64,000 nt of DNA from Parvularculaceae bacterium. GTDB taxonomy: Bacteria > Pseudomonadota > Alphaproteobacteria > Caulobacterales > Parvularculaceae. This document shows, piece after piece, positions 45,357-54,461 of the stretch. Made by a program: the position numbers and the translations under genes. Position 1 is the first letter of the stretch, and every line of letters begins with the position of its first letter. The notes beneath the pieces are model-generated. The model did no database searches. It was given only the letters and a program-made list of their open reading frames with translations, and was not told where the DNA came from. The DNA is taken from contig JANQMJ010000024.1 in NCBI GenBank assembly GCA_028280115.1, positions 1 to 64,000 of the forward strand, written 5' to 3'.

Positions 45357-45845
45357 TCAGGAAATCCGCCGGGCTGTTCGGGTCGGCAGGGCCGCCAGCA
45401 TCGACCGGGCGGTCTTGCCTGTCCCAGGATGGCGCCAGTCCGGCGCGATGTCGCAAAGCTGGGCGAGAACGAATTCACGGCTTTCAAGGCGCGGATGGGG
45501 CAGCACCGGCCCGCCATCCGCGCCGTCGCTGCACTGCGCGCCATAGGCGATAAGGTCGAGATCGAGGGTTCGAGGGGCGTTTTTTGCGCGCCTGACGCGG
45601 CCGCATCCGGCCTCGATCCCATGCAAGGCGGCCATCAGCGCGGCCGGGCTGAGCGCCGTTTCGATCCGTGCGGCGGCGTTGACAAAGGGCGGATCGGCCG
45701 GATCCGGCCAGGCGGGCGTTTCATAGAACGGCGAGACATTTTTCACCGCCGCGACCCTTCCCAAGGCCAAAAATCCGTTTAAAACAAGCTGTTGCGAATC
45801 AATATCGCAAAAAGGCAGACTAGAACCGGCTGCGATTAAAATCAT
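45357..45845 (-). CDS. folK: 2-amino-4-hydroxy-6-hydroxymethyldihydropteridine pyrophosphokinase
   Basis: A 162-residue protein. The Mg-binding motif reads RTLDLDLIAYG (92-102), with Asp95 and Asp97, and is followed by the family pattern LPHPRLESREFVLAQL. It transfers pyrophosphate to the pterin in folate synthesis. The N-terminus starts directly with MILIAAGSSLP, close to the usual GSN start. It stands 90 bases upstream of rpoZ and is divergent from the NYN gene. Confidence 0.93.
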   Translation of the reverse strand: MILIAAGSSLPFCDIDSQQLVLNGFLALGRVAAVKNVSPFYETPAWPDPADPPFVNAAARIETALSPAALMAALHGIEAGCGRVRRAKNAPRTLDLDLIAYGAQCSDGADGGPVLPHPRLESREFVLAQLCDIAPDWRHPGTGKTARSMLAALPTRTARRIS

Positions 45846-45909
45846 TTATGCCCCAAATGAATAATCCCGCATCCGATCGATATCAGTCATAGCAGACTTC
45901 TTAGAGGAC

Positions 45910-46548
45910 ATGATGGCGAATTTTCTCGGACTTCGCGAAGTCGAAAAGACCGCGTACTTTATTGACGGCGCCAATCTATACAAGGCCGCCCGCAATATCG
46001 GTTTTGACATAGATTACAAAAGCCTGCTGGCGAAATCCCAGGAAGCGTGCCAGCTCATCAGAGCGTCCTATTACACCGCCATCCAGGAAGATCGCGAACA
46101 GGATTATTCGCCCCTGCGCCCGCTGGTCGATTGGCTCGATTACAACGGCTACACCATGGTGACCAAGATCACCCGGGAATTCGTCGATCAGCAGGGCCGC
46201 AAGCGCTACAAGGGCTCGACCGATGTGGAGTTGGTGGTCGACATGATGCAGCTTTCCGAGCGGCTCGACCATCTGGTGCTGTTCAGCGGCAATGGCGATT
46301 TCCGCCGCGCCATCGAAGCGATCCAGGCCAAGGGCGTGCGGGTGACCGTGGTCTCGACGGTAAAATCGTCCCCGCCCATGGCGTCGGACGAATTGCGCCG
46401 CCAAGCCGACAGTTTCATCGACCTTGCGGATCTGGAAAAAGTCATCGGCCGCACCGGCGGTCCGGCGCGCAAGCCGCGGCAATCGACAGAAGAGTTCGAC
46501 GACGATTATGAAGACGAATTCGAGGACGATTTCGAGGAAATCGATTAG
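45910..46548 (+). CDS. NYN-domain putative ribonuclease (LabA/DUF88-like)
   Basis: A 212-residue protein from ATG 45910 (a second ATG follows at 45913). The PIN-like NYN fold is marked by Asp19 in YFIDGANLY, by STDVELVVDMM and by LFSGNGDFRRAIEAIQAKG, which give the acidic metal site. These proteins probably cleave RNA. The last 25 residues are very acidic (EEFDDDYEDEFEDDFEEID). A uracil-DNA glycosylase gene follows ten bases later, so both are likely cotranscribed. Confidence 0.88.
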   Translation: MMANFLGLREVEKTAYFIDGANLYKAARNIGFDIDYKSLLAKSQEACQLIRASYYTAIQEDREQDYSPLRPLVDWLDYNGYTMVTKITREFVDQQGRKRYKGSTDVELVVDMMQLSERLDHLVLFSGNGDFRRAIEAIQAKGVRVTVVSTVKSSPPMASDELRRQADSFIDLADLEKVIGRTGGPARKPRQSTEEFDDDYEDEFEDDFEEID

Positions 46549-46558
46549 GAGCGCCGGT

Positions 46559-47212
46559 TTGCCGGAAACCGCGCTGACAGATCCGCCGGTCAATTGCAGC
46601 CTGTGTCCCCGCCTCGTCGACTTCCGGCGCGACAATCAGCAAGCCTATCCCGATTATTTCAACGGCGCCGCGCCGACTTTCGGCGCGGATGACAGTGCGC
46701 TCCTGATTGTCGGGCTTGCGCCGGGTCTGCACGGCGCCAATCGGACCGGCCGGCCGTTCACCGGCGATTTCGCCGGCGATCTTCTTTATGCAACGCTCGA
46801 CAAGTTCGGCTTTTCCCGCGGCCGCTACGGCGCCGATCCCGGCGACGGCCTGACGCTCGACAATGCGGCGATCACCAACGCCGTGCGCTGCGTCCCGCCG
46901 CAGAACAAGCCGATCGGGGCGGAAATCAACGCCTGCCGCCAATTTCTCGAAAACACCATCGGGGCAATGAAGAATTTGCGCGCGATTTTGTGTCTTGGCC
47001 GGGTTTCCCATGATGCAACGCTCGCCGCCCTCAGCATTCGCAAAAAGGATGCGGTTTTCGGCCACGGGGCGCGCCACGCCGTTCCTGATTCCCCCCTTTG
47101 CGTGTTCGACAGCTATCATTGCTCCCGATACAACACCAATACGGGCCGATTGACGGCGGAAATGTTTGAAGATGTCATCGGGGCGATAAAGCGCTATATT
47201 GACGATCGGTGA
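46559..47212 (+). CDS. Family 5 (UdgB-type) Fe-S uracil-DNA glycosylase
   Basis: Placed at TTG 46559, which has AGGAG seven bases upstream and follows the NYN stop by ten; ATG starts further up lie inside the NYN gene. It gives 217 residues. Motif A reads GLAPGLHGANRTGRPFTGD, the family 5 form that lacks the catalytic polar residue of other classes. Cys13, Cys16 and two later Cys (in RCVPP and ACRQF) suit a 4Fe-4S cluster. The His motif is FDSYHCSRYNTNTG. It removes uracil and other deaminated bases from DNA. Confidence 0.92.
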   Translation: MPETALTDPPVNCSLCPRLVDFRRDNQQAYPDYFNGAAPTFGADDSALLIVGLAPGLHGANRTGRPFTGDFAGDLLYATLDKFGFSRGRYGADPGDGLTLDNAAITNAVRCVPPQNKPIGAEINACRQFLENTIGAMKNLRAILCLGRVSHDATLAALSIRKKDAVFGHGARHAVPDSPLCVFDSYHCSRYNTNTGRLTAEMFEDVIGAIKRYIDDR

Positions 47213-47254
47213 GCCGGCGCCTGCCGCCGCGGGCGCGTTTGAAGAGAAACCGCG

Positions 47255-47728
47255 ATGACCCGAAATTGGGGCCTTCCCGCAAAAGGCGAACGCGCCGCCG
47301 TTCGTGACGCTAAAAGGTCCAAACCGCTTTTGACGCTCGCCGTTTCGGCCGTTTTCGGCGTCATCGCCGCGTCGATCGCGGTCATCAGCTTCGCCCAGGC
47401 GCGCGAGGAGATCGTCAATCTGTTTCACGGCGCCAGCCTGATCGCCGCGGTCGTGGCGGCTGGCTTTGGCTGTTGGAGCTATGTCTGGCTCGCACGCCCG
47501 CGCTTTGCGGCGCAGTTTTCCGGCGAGGGCGAGGCCTTTTCGAGCCTGTTGCGGTTTTACGTGCGCGCGGCGGTCATTTTGTTCATTGTCCTGATTGTCG
47601 GCCAGAATGTCGGCTTGATCGCGCCCAACACGGTCAGCGTGTTGCTGCTATGCGTTTCCGGCGGCGCCGGCGCCGCCGCGGCGTTCCAAACCGTGCTCGC
47701 CTTCGTGCCCTATTACGAAAAAGGCTAA
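47255..47728 (+). CDS. Small membrane protein, unknown function
   Basis: A 157-residue protein with four hydrophobic segments, starting at PLLTLAVSAVFGVIAASIAV, then SLIAAVVAAGFGCWSYVWLA, then FYVRAAVILFIVLIVGQNVG and VLLLCVSGGAGAAAAFQTVLA. The N-terminus is basic and cytoplasmic. No family is recognised. It lies 42 bases after the glycosylase gene and is convergent with smpB (14 bases apart). Confidence 0.65.
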   Translation: MTRNWGLPAKGERAAVRDAKRSKPLLTLAVSAVFGVIAASIAVISFAQAREEIVNLFHGASLIAAVVAAGFGCWSYVWLARPRFAAQFSGEGEAFSSLLRFYVRAAVILFIVLIVGQNVGLIAPNTVSVLLLCVSGGAGAAAAFQTVLAFVPYYEKG

Positions 47729-47742
47729 GCGCGGCCCGCCCG

Positions 47743-48216
47743 TCAGCCGCGATCGCGCAGGAGCCTTTGTTTCTGACGCGACCAGTCGCGATCCTTGACC
47801 GTGTCGCGCTTGTCGCGCAGTTTCTTGCCCTCCCCCACGCCGAGCAGCAGTTTGGCGATCCCGCGATCGTTGAAATAAAGCCGCAGCGGAACCAGCGTGA
47901 ATCCCTTGCGCTCGACCGCCTGGGTCAGGCGCGCAATTTCGCGCTTGTGCAGCAAAAGTTTGCGCGGCCGTTTGGGTTCGTGATTTTGCCGATTGCCGGC
48001 GGAATATTCGGGAATGTTGGCGTTGATCAACCAGATCTCGCCGTTTTCCGGCGAAGCGTAACTCTCGGCGATATTCGCCTTGCCTTCGCGCAACGCTTTG
48101 ACTTCGGTTCCGGTCAGCATGAGCCCCGCTTCGACCGTTTCGCTAATGGCGTAGTCAAAGCGCGCCCGCCGGTTTTCAGCGACCGTCTTTTTGTTGTCGG
48201 TTGATTTCGCCGGCAT
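47743..48216 (-). CDS. smpB: SsrA-binding protein SmpB
   Basis: A 157-residue protein with the SmpB beta-barrel ([35 protein letters not shown]) and the basic C-terminal tail [16 protein letters not shown]. It carries tmRNA to stalled ribosomes for trans-translation. It overlaps dapA by one base. No tmRNA gene was found in the window. Confidence 0.96.
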   Translation of the reverse strand: MPAKSTDNKKTVAENRRARFDYAISETVEAGLMLTGTEVKALREGKANIAESYASPENGEIWLINANIPEYSAGNRQNHEPKRPRKLLLHKREIARLTQAVERKGFTLVPLRLYFNDRGIAKLLLGVGEGKKLRDKRDTVKDRDWSRQKQRLLRDRG

Positions 48217-49097
48217 CAGCCGATGAGGTCCAGCGCCTCAAGCGCCGCGCGCACTTTCGCTTTCGCCCCGTCATTGGGCCCTACGAGGGGAAGCCGCACG
48301 TCCTCGGCGCAAAGCCCCATGAGGGACAGGGCGTATTTCGTCGGTGCGGGCGATGCGTCTGAAAACAGCGCGTCATGGAGCGGGGCGAGCCCGTCCTGAA
48401 GCTCGACGGCGCGCTGATAGTCGCCGGCGAGCGAAGCTTCCTGCATTTGCGCGCACAGGCCCGGCGCGATGTTTGCCGAAACCGAGATACACCCGCGTCC
48501 GCCCATGGCGTTGAACCCCACCGCGGTCATATCTTCGCCGGAAAGCTGAATGAAATCGGTTCCGCAGGCGCGCCGCTGCAGGGCGACGCGGGCAAGATCG
48601 CCGGTGGCGTCCTTGACCCCGACGATGCGCGGCAGGTCGGCAAGGCGCGCAAGGGTTTCAACCGTCAGGCCGACCACGGTGCGCGCGGGAATATTGTAAA
48701 TGAAAATCGGCAGGTCGACCGCATCGTGCAGGGCGGTGAAATGGGCCAGAAGACCCGCCTGGCTCGGCCGGTTATAATAGCCGGTGACGGCGAGGACGGC
48801 GTCGGCGCCGAATTCCTGAACCCGCCGGGCCATGGAAATCGCGTAGGCCGTGTCGTTCGAGCCCGCGCCGGCGATGACCGGGGCGCGGCCGCGCGCCGTC
48901 TCGATGCACAGGCGAATCACCCGTTCGTGCTCTTCATCGGCGAGCGTCGCCGATTCGCCTGTCGTGCCCACCGGCACCAGACCATGGGTTCCCGCCTCGA
49001 TCTGGCGCTCGACCAGCGCGGCAAAGGCGTTTTCGTCGACCCGGCCGTTCTTAAAAGGGGTGACCAAGGCCGTTATTGACCCGTTAAATTCTTTCAT
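48216..49097 (-). CDS. dapA: 4-hydroxy-tetrahydrodipicolinate synthase
   Basis: A 293-residue TIM barrel. The Schiff-base Lys is Lys162 in GVKDATGD, Tyr134 lies in IYNIPART, and the pyruvate-binding GTTGES is at 44-49. It condenses pyruvate with aspartate semialdehyde in lysine and diaminopimelate synthesis. It precedes smpB in one unit and is divergent from the transglycosylase gene, matching an alphaproteobacterial order (slt-dapA-smpB). Confidence 0.97.
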   Translation of the reverse strand: MKEFNGSITALVTPFKNGRVDENAFAALVERQIEAGTHGLVPVGTTGESATLADEEHERVIRLCIETARGRAPVIAGAGSNDTAYAISMARRVQEFGADAVLAVTGYYNRPSQAGLLAHFTALHDAVDLPIFIYNIPARTVVGLTVETLARLADLPRIVGVKDATGDLARVALQRRACGTDFIQLSGEDMTAVGFNAMGGRGCISVSANIAPGLCAQMQEASLAGDYQRAVELQDGLAPLHDALFSDASPAPTKYALSLMGLCAEDVRLPLVGPNDGAKAKVRAALEALDLIG

Positions 49098-49231
49098 TGG
49101 CTTGATTTTCTGAGTTTTCCGAAACCGATAACCCTCCTTGGCTTGTTCAGCAAGCCGCCGCCTGTTTTGATGGCGCCTGGTTTGGGCTAATCTATGGCCA
49201 TGCTGCGTAATTGTTGTGCGGGAGTAACGGT

Positions 49232-52132
49232 ATGACGCGGATTGCGCTCCGGCGGCTGGCGACGGGCGTCTTGGCCGGGCTGGCGGCTTTGTTCATCGGC
49301 GTGTCGGCGTTGGCCTATGCGACGCCGCGCCTCAAGCCCCCCGCGCCCGGGCCGGAATATCTTTCCCGCGCCGATCACGCCCTGCTTCTCGGCCTCGCCG
49401 AGATGCTCAAACGCAAGCGCTTCGCCGACGCCAAGGCGCAAACCACGCTGATTATCGATCCCATCGCCAAAAGCCTGGCGACCTGGATGTATTTCATGGC
49501 CCAGGATCCCAATGTGGGCCTGGGCGAGGCCGACGCGTTCCTCGACGCCCACAGCGATTGGCCGATGCTCGATCGCATCCAGCGCTTTATCGAAAGCCGC
49601 ATCCCGGCGACCGCGCCGGCGGACGACGTGCTTGCATTTTTCGATGCGCGCGATCCGGTTTCCGGCGACGGCAAGGTCGCGCTCGCGCGGGCGCAGTTCG
49701 CCAAGGGCGATCAGCAAGCCGGCGAAAGCCATCTGCGCGACGCCTGGATCAATCACAATTTCACCGTCGCTAACGAACGCCGCATTCTTTCCGCTTTCGG
49801 CGGGCGCTTGCGCGAAGAAGATCACGCCGCCCGCGTCGACCGGCTGTTGTGGAGCCGTCAGGTCACCAATGCGCGCCGGGTCTTTTCACGACTGAGCGAT
49901 CATGAGCGTGAAAAGGCGACCGTGCGCGCCGCGATGTTGATGCGCGCCGCCGACGGACCGCGCCTTTACAGCAAGCTGTCCCAAACCGACCAGCTCGATC
50001 CCGGCGTTTTGCATGCGGCCGTGCGGTATTATCGCCGCTCGGGCGATCAGCCCATGGCCGTCGTGCTGTCACGCAAGGCGCCGAACGATCCGGTCGCGCT
50101 GCGCTATCCGGAGCAACTGTGGTACGAGCGCCGGCTGCTGATGCGTTGGGCGCTGAAAGAGCGCCGCTTCGCCGACGCGTATGAAATCGCGGCACGGCAC
50201 GGACTGGACGACGGACTTGATCTTGCCGAAGCCGAATTCAACGCCGGCTGGATCGCGCTGCGCTTTCTCGACCAACCCGAACGCGCCGAAGCGCATTTCC
50301 TCGCTTTGGCCTCCACGGTCAACGCGCCGATTTCCCTTGCCCGCGCGTTTTACTGGGCGGGGCGCGCCAAGGCGACCCAGGGCGATCCGGCGGGTGCAAG
50401 AACCTATTATGTAAAGGCGGCGCCATATTTTTATTCCTTCTACGGACAGCTTGCGGCGGAAAAGTTAGGCGGCGAGGCCATAGAGCGGCGCTTCGAACCG
50501 TCCGCCGCGGCCAGCGCCGAAGACAAGGCGCTGTTTACCTCCCGGCCGGCGGTGAGCGCGCTGAGAATGCTGGCCGACCTCAATCTCGAATATGAGTTCA
50601 TGGTCTTTTCCTATCGCGTCGACGACCAGCTTGAGCGGCCCGGCGAATATGTCGAACTCGCCCGGATCGCCAATGGCGAAGGCGCGCCGCATCTGACCGT
50701 GCGCGCCGGCAAGGCGGCGGTGCGGCGCGGCGCGTTCGCCGCCGATGTCTCCTATCCGGTGATCTATGTGCCGGAGGACGCCACGCGCTATATCGCGCCG
50801 GAGATCATTCTCGGCCTGTCTCGCCAGGAAAGCGAATTTAATCCGCGGGCGTTTTCCCACGCCGGCGCAAGAGGCGTCATGCAGCTTATTCCCTCGACCG
50901 CGCTGCTCACCGCGCGCAAGGAAGGCATGCGCTATTCCCGCACCGCGCTGCTCGACGATCCGGTCTACAACATCACGCTTGGATCGGCGCATCTGTCTCA
51001 TCTTATGGAGCGCTATGACGGGTCGCTGATCATGACGCTCGCCGCCTACAACGCCGGCGTCAGTCGCGTCGAACAGTGGGTCGGGGATTACGGCGATCCG
51101 CGCAACGCCGATATCGATCCCCTCGACTGGATCGAGATGGTGCCGTTCCAGGAAACCCGCAATTACATTCAGCGCGTCCTTGAAAACATTCAGGTCTATC
51201 GCGGCCGACTCACCAACGCGCCGATCCCCGGACAGCTCGCAGGCGACATCGAGAGCGGCGGCGCAAACCGCCGGGTCGCGCGCGCATCGAACGCCCCGAT
51301 CACGCCGGCCAATGTCGGTACGCTATCCATCGCCCCGCTGCCGGAACGCACCGCCATGCGCGCAGCGGCGTTCAAGATCGCCATGGCGGCCGCCGAAGCG
51401 CCGCCGGCGCCGCAAGCCGACGAAACGGCCGTAAATCCGGCTACGTCGGAAACCGGCGCGGGCGCTGCCGACGCCAAACGCAGACCCTCATCGCGGGCGA
51501 CGGACCGGCGCTCGCGCCGCATGCGCGACAGAAGCCGGGCCGCGCCGCGCGAAGCGCCGCCGCCGGCTAATCCAAGCGCGACCGAAGAGCCGGCGTCGGA
51601 CAAAACCGATGCCGCCGCCATGACCGAGGACGAGGCCGCCGCGCCAACGCCCATCGTCGCTGACGCGCCCGCTGCGGTCGATGTTTCGATTGACGCCGCA
51701 TCGGCGCCGCAAGCCGAAGATGCCGCCGCGACGCAAGCGGGCATGGAACCGTTGGCGATGACGGCGGGCACGCCGATCGATCTGCCGGCGGATGCGCCAG
51801 AAGACGCACAAGCGGACGCACAAGCGGATGCGTTAATGGATGCACAAGAGGATGCGCCGGGGGAAATCAGTCTCGCAGATCCGCTGCCGCAGGACGATGC
51901 GGAAAGTGAAGCGTTAGACGCTATCGCGGTCGCTGCGCCTGTCGCTGCATCAGCGGCGCCGTTTGCCGATCCTGACGATCCCGACCTGCCCGACGATCTC
52001 GATCCGGCTGAGTATTGTCGCGCCTATCGCGCTTTTCTGGCGCGCAACGCCGAAGCGGGTGACGAGACGGAAGAGCTTCTCAATGCAAGCATGCGCGTAG
52101 AGTTGCAGAGCGGCCCTAGCGGCTGCGAATAA
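49232..52132 (+). CDS. slt: Soluble lytic transglycosylase with long disordered C-terminal tail
   Basis: The ATG at 49232, after GGGAG, gives 966 residues with a signal peptide. A helical superhelix of tetratricopeptide-like repeats (about 40-480) precedes the SLT domain: catalytic Glu533 in [10 protein letters not shown], then [15 protein letters not shown] and [12 protein letters not shown]. The enzyme cuts peptidoglycan glycan strands. After about residue 660 comes a 300-residue Ala/Asp/Pro/Glu-rich tail with short repeats ([16 protein letters not shown]), ending in a conserved-looking [16 protein letters not shown] segment. The tail is unusual for Slt. It is divergent from dapA. Confidence 0.92.
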   Translation: MTRIALRRLATGVLAGLAALFIGVSALAYATPRLKPPAPGPEYLSRADHALLLGLAEMLKRKRFADAKAQTTLIIDPIAKSLATWMYFMAQDPNVGLGEADAFLDAHSDWPMLDRIQRFIESRIPATAPADDVLAFFDARDPVSGDGKVALARAQFAKGDQQAGESHLRDAWINHNFTVANERRILSAFGGRLREEDHAARVDRLLWSRQVTNARRVFSRLSDHEREKATVRAAMLMRAADGPRLYSKLSQTDQLDPGVLHAAVRYYRRSGDQPMAVVLSRKAPNDPVALRYPEQLWYERRLLMRWALKERRFADAYEIAARHGLDDGLDLAEAEFNAGWIALRFLDQPERAEAHFLALASTVNAPISLARAFYWAGRAKATQGDPAGARTYYVKAAPYFYSFYGQLAAEKLGGEAIERRFEPSAAASAEDKALFTSRPAVSALRMLADLNLEYEFMVFSYRVDDQLERPGEYVELARIANGEGAPHLTVRAGKAAVRRGAFAADVSYPVIYVPEDATRYIAPEIILGLSRQESEFNPRAFSHAGARGVMQLIPSTALLTARKEGMRYSRTALLDDPVYNITLGSAHLSHLMERYDGSLIMTLAAYNAGVSRVEQWVGDYGDPRNADIDPLDWIEMVPFQETRNYIQRVLENIQVYRGRLTNAPIPGQLAGDIESGGANRRVARASNAPITPANVGTLSIAPLPERTAMRAAAFKIAMAAAEAPPAPQADETAVNPATSETGAGAADAKRRPSSRATDRRSRRMRDRSRAAPREAPPPANPSATEEPASDKTDAAAMTEDEAAAPTPIVADAPAAVDVSIDAASAPQAEDAAATQAGMEPLAMTAGTPIDLPADAPEDAQADAQADALMDAQEDAPGEISLADPLPQDDAESEALDAIAVAAPVAASAAPFADPDDPDLPDDLDPAEYCRAYRAFLARNAEAGDETEELLNASMRVELQSGPSGCE

Positions 52133-52165
52133 GGCGCGCCCGCTTCTCTTCGGCCTTGCCTTGCG

Positions 52166-52189
52166 CGCGCCTTGCCAGGCGCGGCTTTT
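52166..52189 (+). terminator. Rho-independent terminator after slt
   Basis: CGCGCC (52166-52171) pairs with GGCGCG (52178-52183) over TTGCCA and is followed by GCTTTT. It lies 34 bases past the slt stop. Confidence 0.7.
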
Positions 52190-52207
52190 CCGGGCATTAC
52201 CGCCGAC

Positions 52208-52300
52208 GGAGAGGTGGCCGAGCGGTTGAAGGCGCTCCCCTGCTAAGGGAGTAAGGGCTCAAAAGGCCCTTCGAGGGTTCGAATCCCTTCCTCTCCGCCA
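52208..52300 (+). tRNA. tRNA-Ser (GCT)
   Basis: A 93-base class II tRNA with a long variable arm (AAGGGCTCAAAAGGCCCTT). The acceptor GGAGAGG (52208-52214) pairs with CCTCTCC, discriminator G, and CCA is encoded. The anticodon GCT is at 52242-52244. Confidence 0.97.
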
Positions 52301-52322
52301 GGCTTCGCGACTTACAAAAAAC

Positions 52323-53720
52323 TTACTCCGGTTCCGTTTCAACGGTCGGCGCAACTTCTACGTCAGCTCTTTCGCCTTCCGCCGATCCGGCTTGCGCGGC
52401 GGTTGCCGTCAGCGCCGCGTCGGTCGACAAGGCGCCGATTGCGGCCAGGAGCGAATAGGACGCGACTTGCGCGTCGCGCTTGGCCGTGGCGAGCGCTACT
52501 GTCGCGTTCAGAAATTCCTGTTCGGCGTTGAGCACGTCGAGGGTCGAGCGCGCACCCAGTTGCGCCTCGCGCTTGACGCCTTTGAGCGCAAGTTCGTTGG
52601 CGTCGACTTGCGCGCGCGCGGATTCGATGCGGGTGCGCGCTTCGTAAACCTGCTCCCAGGCCGACGACACCAGCGCTTCTACCTGCCGGTCGGTTGCAAT
52701 GACCCGTGATTTGTCCCGTTCGTTGAGCGCCTTCGCCTGGCGGCTGCGCGACAGGCGCAGGCCGCCCTGGAACAAGGGCACCGTCGCCCGCACCCCATAG
52801 GCGAACTGTTCGTCGCGCTGCACGAATGAACTAGCTTCGTCCGCATAGGTATATGACGCGGTCAGGGACACCGTGGGATAATAGTTGCTGTTTTCGATAT
52901 AATATTGCCGCCGCGAGGCTTTTTCTTCTTCCCGAACGACAATGGTCTGCGGCGCGTTTTCCCGGGCGAAGGCTTGCGCCTCTTCCTCGCTGGCGGGCAA
53001 GGCGGGCATCGGCGGGTCGGGCTCGAGCGTGCCGGGCATGGCGCCGACGAGTTCCCGGAAACGGGCGCGGCTGCCGGTCAGCCGGGCCTTGGCGCCGGCC
53101 AGTTCCGCCTTTGCGCCGGCGAGCCTTGCTTCGGCCTGCAAAACGTCGGTGCGCGTGACGTCGCCGACGTCAAAGCGCACTTGCGCGTTTCGTCGCTGGC
53201 TGCGCAAGACTTCGACATTGGACGCATTGGCGTTGTAGACCGCCATGTCGCGCACGACGTCAAAATAAGCGGCGACGGCTTCGTTGAGCACCTGCTGCTC
53301 GGCGGCGATAAGCTGCGCCGCGGCGGCGCGCACCTGCGCGCCGGCCTGCTTGATGGCGTGGTAGTTGCGAAATCCCGTAAAGATCGGTTGTTCGCCGGAC
53401 ACCGATGCGGTTTTCGGATTCAATTTGAAATTTTGCGTGGTCGATCCCGCCTGACCGAAGATCGCCGCATTGACGGTCTGGTCCTGGTCCACGCGGGTAA
53501 GCGATCCGTTTGCGGAAATTTGCGGCAGCGCGCCCGCCCACGCCTGATCGTCCGCTTCGGAAACCGCGCGCAGGCGTTTTCGTTCCGCGCGAATGGTCGG
53601 GTTCGTATCGTAAACGATCGTCAGAACATCGTGCAGCGTTTCCGCCTGCGCGCTCGCGCCGGGAACAAAGCCAGCCGCGAGCGCCAATCCCAGCGCAACG
53701 AGATTCATTCTTCCAACCAT
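52323..53720 (-). CDS. tolC: TolC-family outer-membrane channel protein
   Basis: The ATG at 53720, with GAGG upstream, gives 466 residues with a signal peptide (MVGRMNLVALGLALAAGFVP and so on, cleaved after AQA). A longer frame to 53972 has no support. Two outer-membrane efflux repeats are present, with the TolC-type start TLHDVLTIVYDTNPTIRAER and the aperture helices RLSRSRQAKALNERDK. It is the exit duct for type I secretion and efflux. It is not lipidated, unlike the NodT-type protein at 19134. In many alphaproteobacteria tolC lies next to pcm/popZ, but here it stands beside tRNA-Ser. Confidence 0.92.
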   Translation of the reverse strand: MVGRMNLVALGLALAAGFVPGASAQAETLHDVLTIVYDTNPTIRAERKRLRAVSEADDQAWAGALPQISANGSLTRVDQDQTVNAAIFGQAGSTTQNFKLNPKTASVSGEQPIFTGFRNYHAIKQAGAQVRAAAAQLIAAEQQVLNEAVAAYFDVVRDMAVYNANASNVEVLRSQRRNAQVRFDVGDVTRTDVLQAEARLAGAKAELAGAKARLTGSRARFRELVGAMPGTLEPDPPMPALPASEEEAQAFARENAPQTIVVREEEKASRRQYYIENSNYYPTVSLTASYTYADEASSFVQRDEQFAYGVRATVPLFQGGLRLSRSRQAKALNERDKSRVIATDRQVEALVSSAWEQVYEARTRIESARAQVDANELALKGVKREAQLGARSTLDVLNAEQEFLNATVALATAKRDAQVASYSLLAAIGALSTDAALTATAAQAGSAEGERADVEVAPTVETEPE

Positions 53721-54082
53721 AAAGCGCCTCGCTTTCAACACTCTGCAACGACCGACATGGCAAACAGAAAAGAAGTGCGCCCGTCTCGCTTGCGACGACG
53801 GGATTTGCTGTAAATAGGAACGGCGCGCGATCCCTGCAATCGCGGCTATTCGCCTCAATGCAGCGGCAAAAGCCGGCCCGGCGCCGGATGACCGCTGGAT
53901 ATATCCTTTTCGCATGCGCACCCGTTCAGCAACCGTCAGGACCGCCTTGCGCCGCACCATGCGGGCCCGCACCCGCCAGCCATAGCCGGACAGGGTTAAC
54001 GGGGGTTTGCACGATGGTCTTCTTGGCGCAATAATCGCCTGTTGCGGGCGAATAATCGGGGTTTGGGCAATCGGGAGGGATC
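53721..54082. other. Divergent intergenic region
   Basis: About 360 bases between tolC and the unknown gene at 54083. The tolC frame runs open through most of it without coding character. A candidate promoter for the plus-strand unit is at 54007-54035. Nothing else is evident. Confidence 0.6.
54007..54035 (+). promoter_or_regulatory. Candidate promoter of the 54083-55607 unit
   Basis: TTGCAC (54007-54012) and AATAAT (54030-54035) are 17 bases apart, close to the housekeeping sigma pattern, and lie about 48 bases before the start codon. Confidence 0.4.
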
Positions 54083-54451
54083 ATGCGCAAGGGAAGGGTC
54101 GTCGTTTATCGCGACCGCGGCGATGTCTCCATCGTCCTGCGCGCCATGGGCGCGCTGCCGATCGAGGGCGTGCTCTCCAACCTCAAGGGCCAGATCATCG
54201 AGCCGAACCCGCGCGACGATGAGTCGGTCGTCATCTGGACGCTGCCCTTTGAAGATACGTCGGGCTGCGTTTTTTACGGCGTCGTCACGCCGCTTGGAAA
54301 CATCTGGCGCGCGCCGAAATACGAACGCTTTATCGCCCAGGGCGACGATCTTGTCGCCGGCGTGAAAAATCCGGCGCGGACAAAAACCCGCAAGATCAAT
54401 CCCGGCGAATGGGTCGGCCCACCCGAAGCGCTGCGCTTTGTCAAGAAATAG
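54083..54451 (+). CDS. Small soluble protein of unknown function
   Basis: A 122-residue protein with a GGGAGG ribosome-binding site nine bases upstream. It has no signal peptide or membrane segment and ends in basic residues. The sequence (RKGRVVVYRDRGDVSIVLR, then IIEPNPRDDESVVIWTLPF) looks like a mixed strand-rich fold. No family is recognised. The next gene begins ten bases after its stop, so the two are an operon. Confidence 0.65.
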   Translation: MRKGRVVVYRDRGDVSIVLRAMGALPIEGVLSNLKGQIIEPNPRDDESVVIWTLPFEDTSGCVFYGVVTPLGNIWRAPKYERFIAQGDDLVAGVKNPARTKTRKINPGEWVGPPEALRFVKK

Positions 54452-54461
54452 AGCATCGGTC

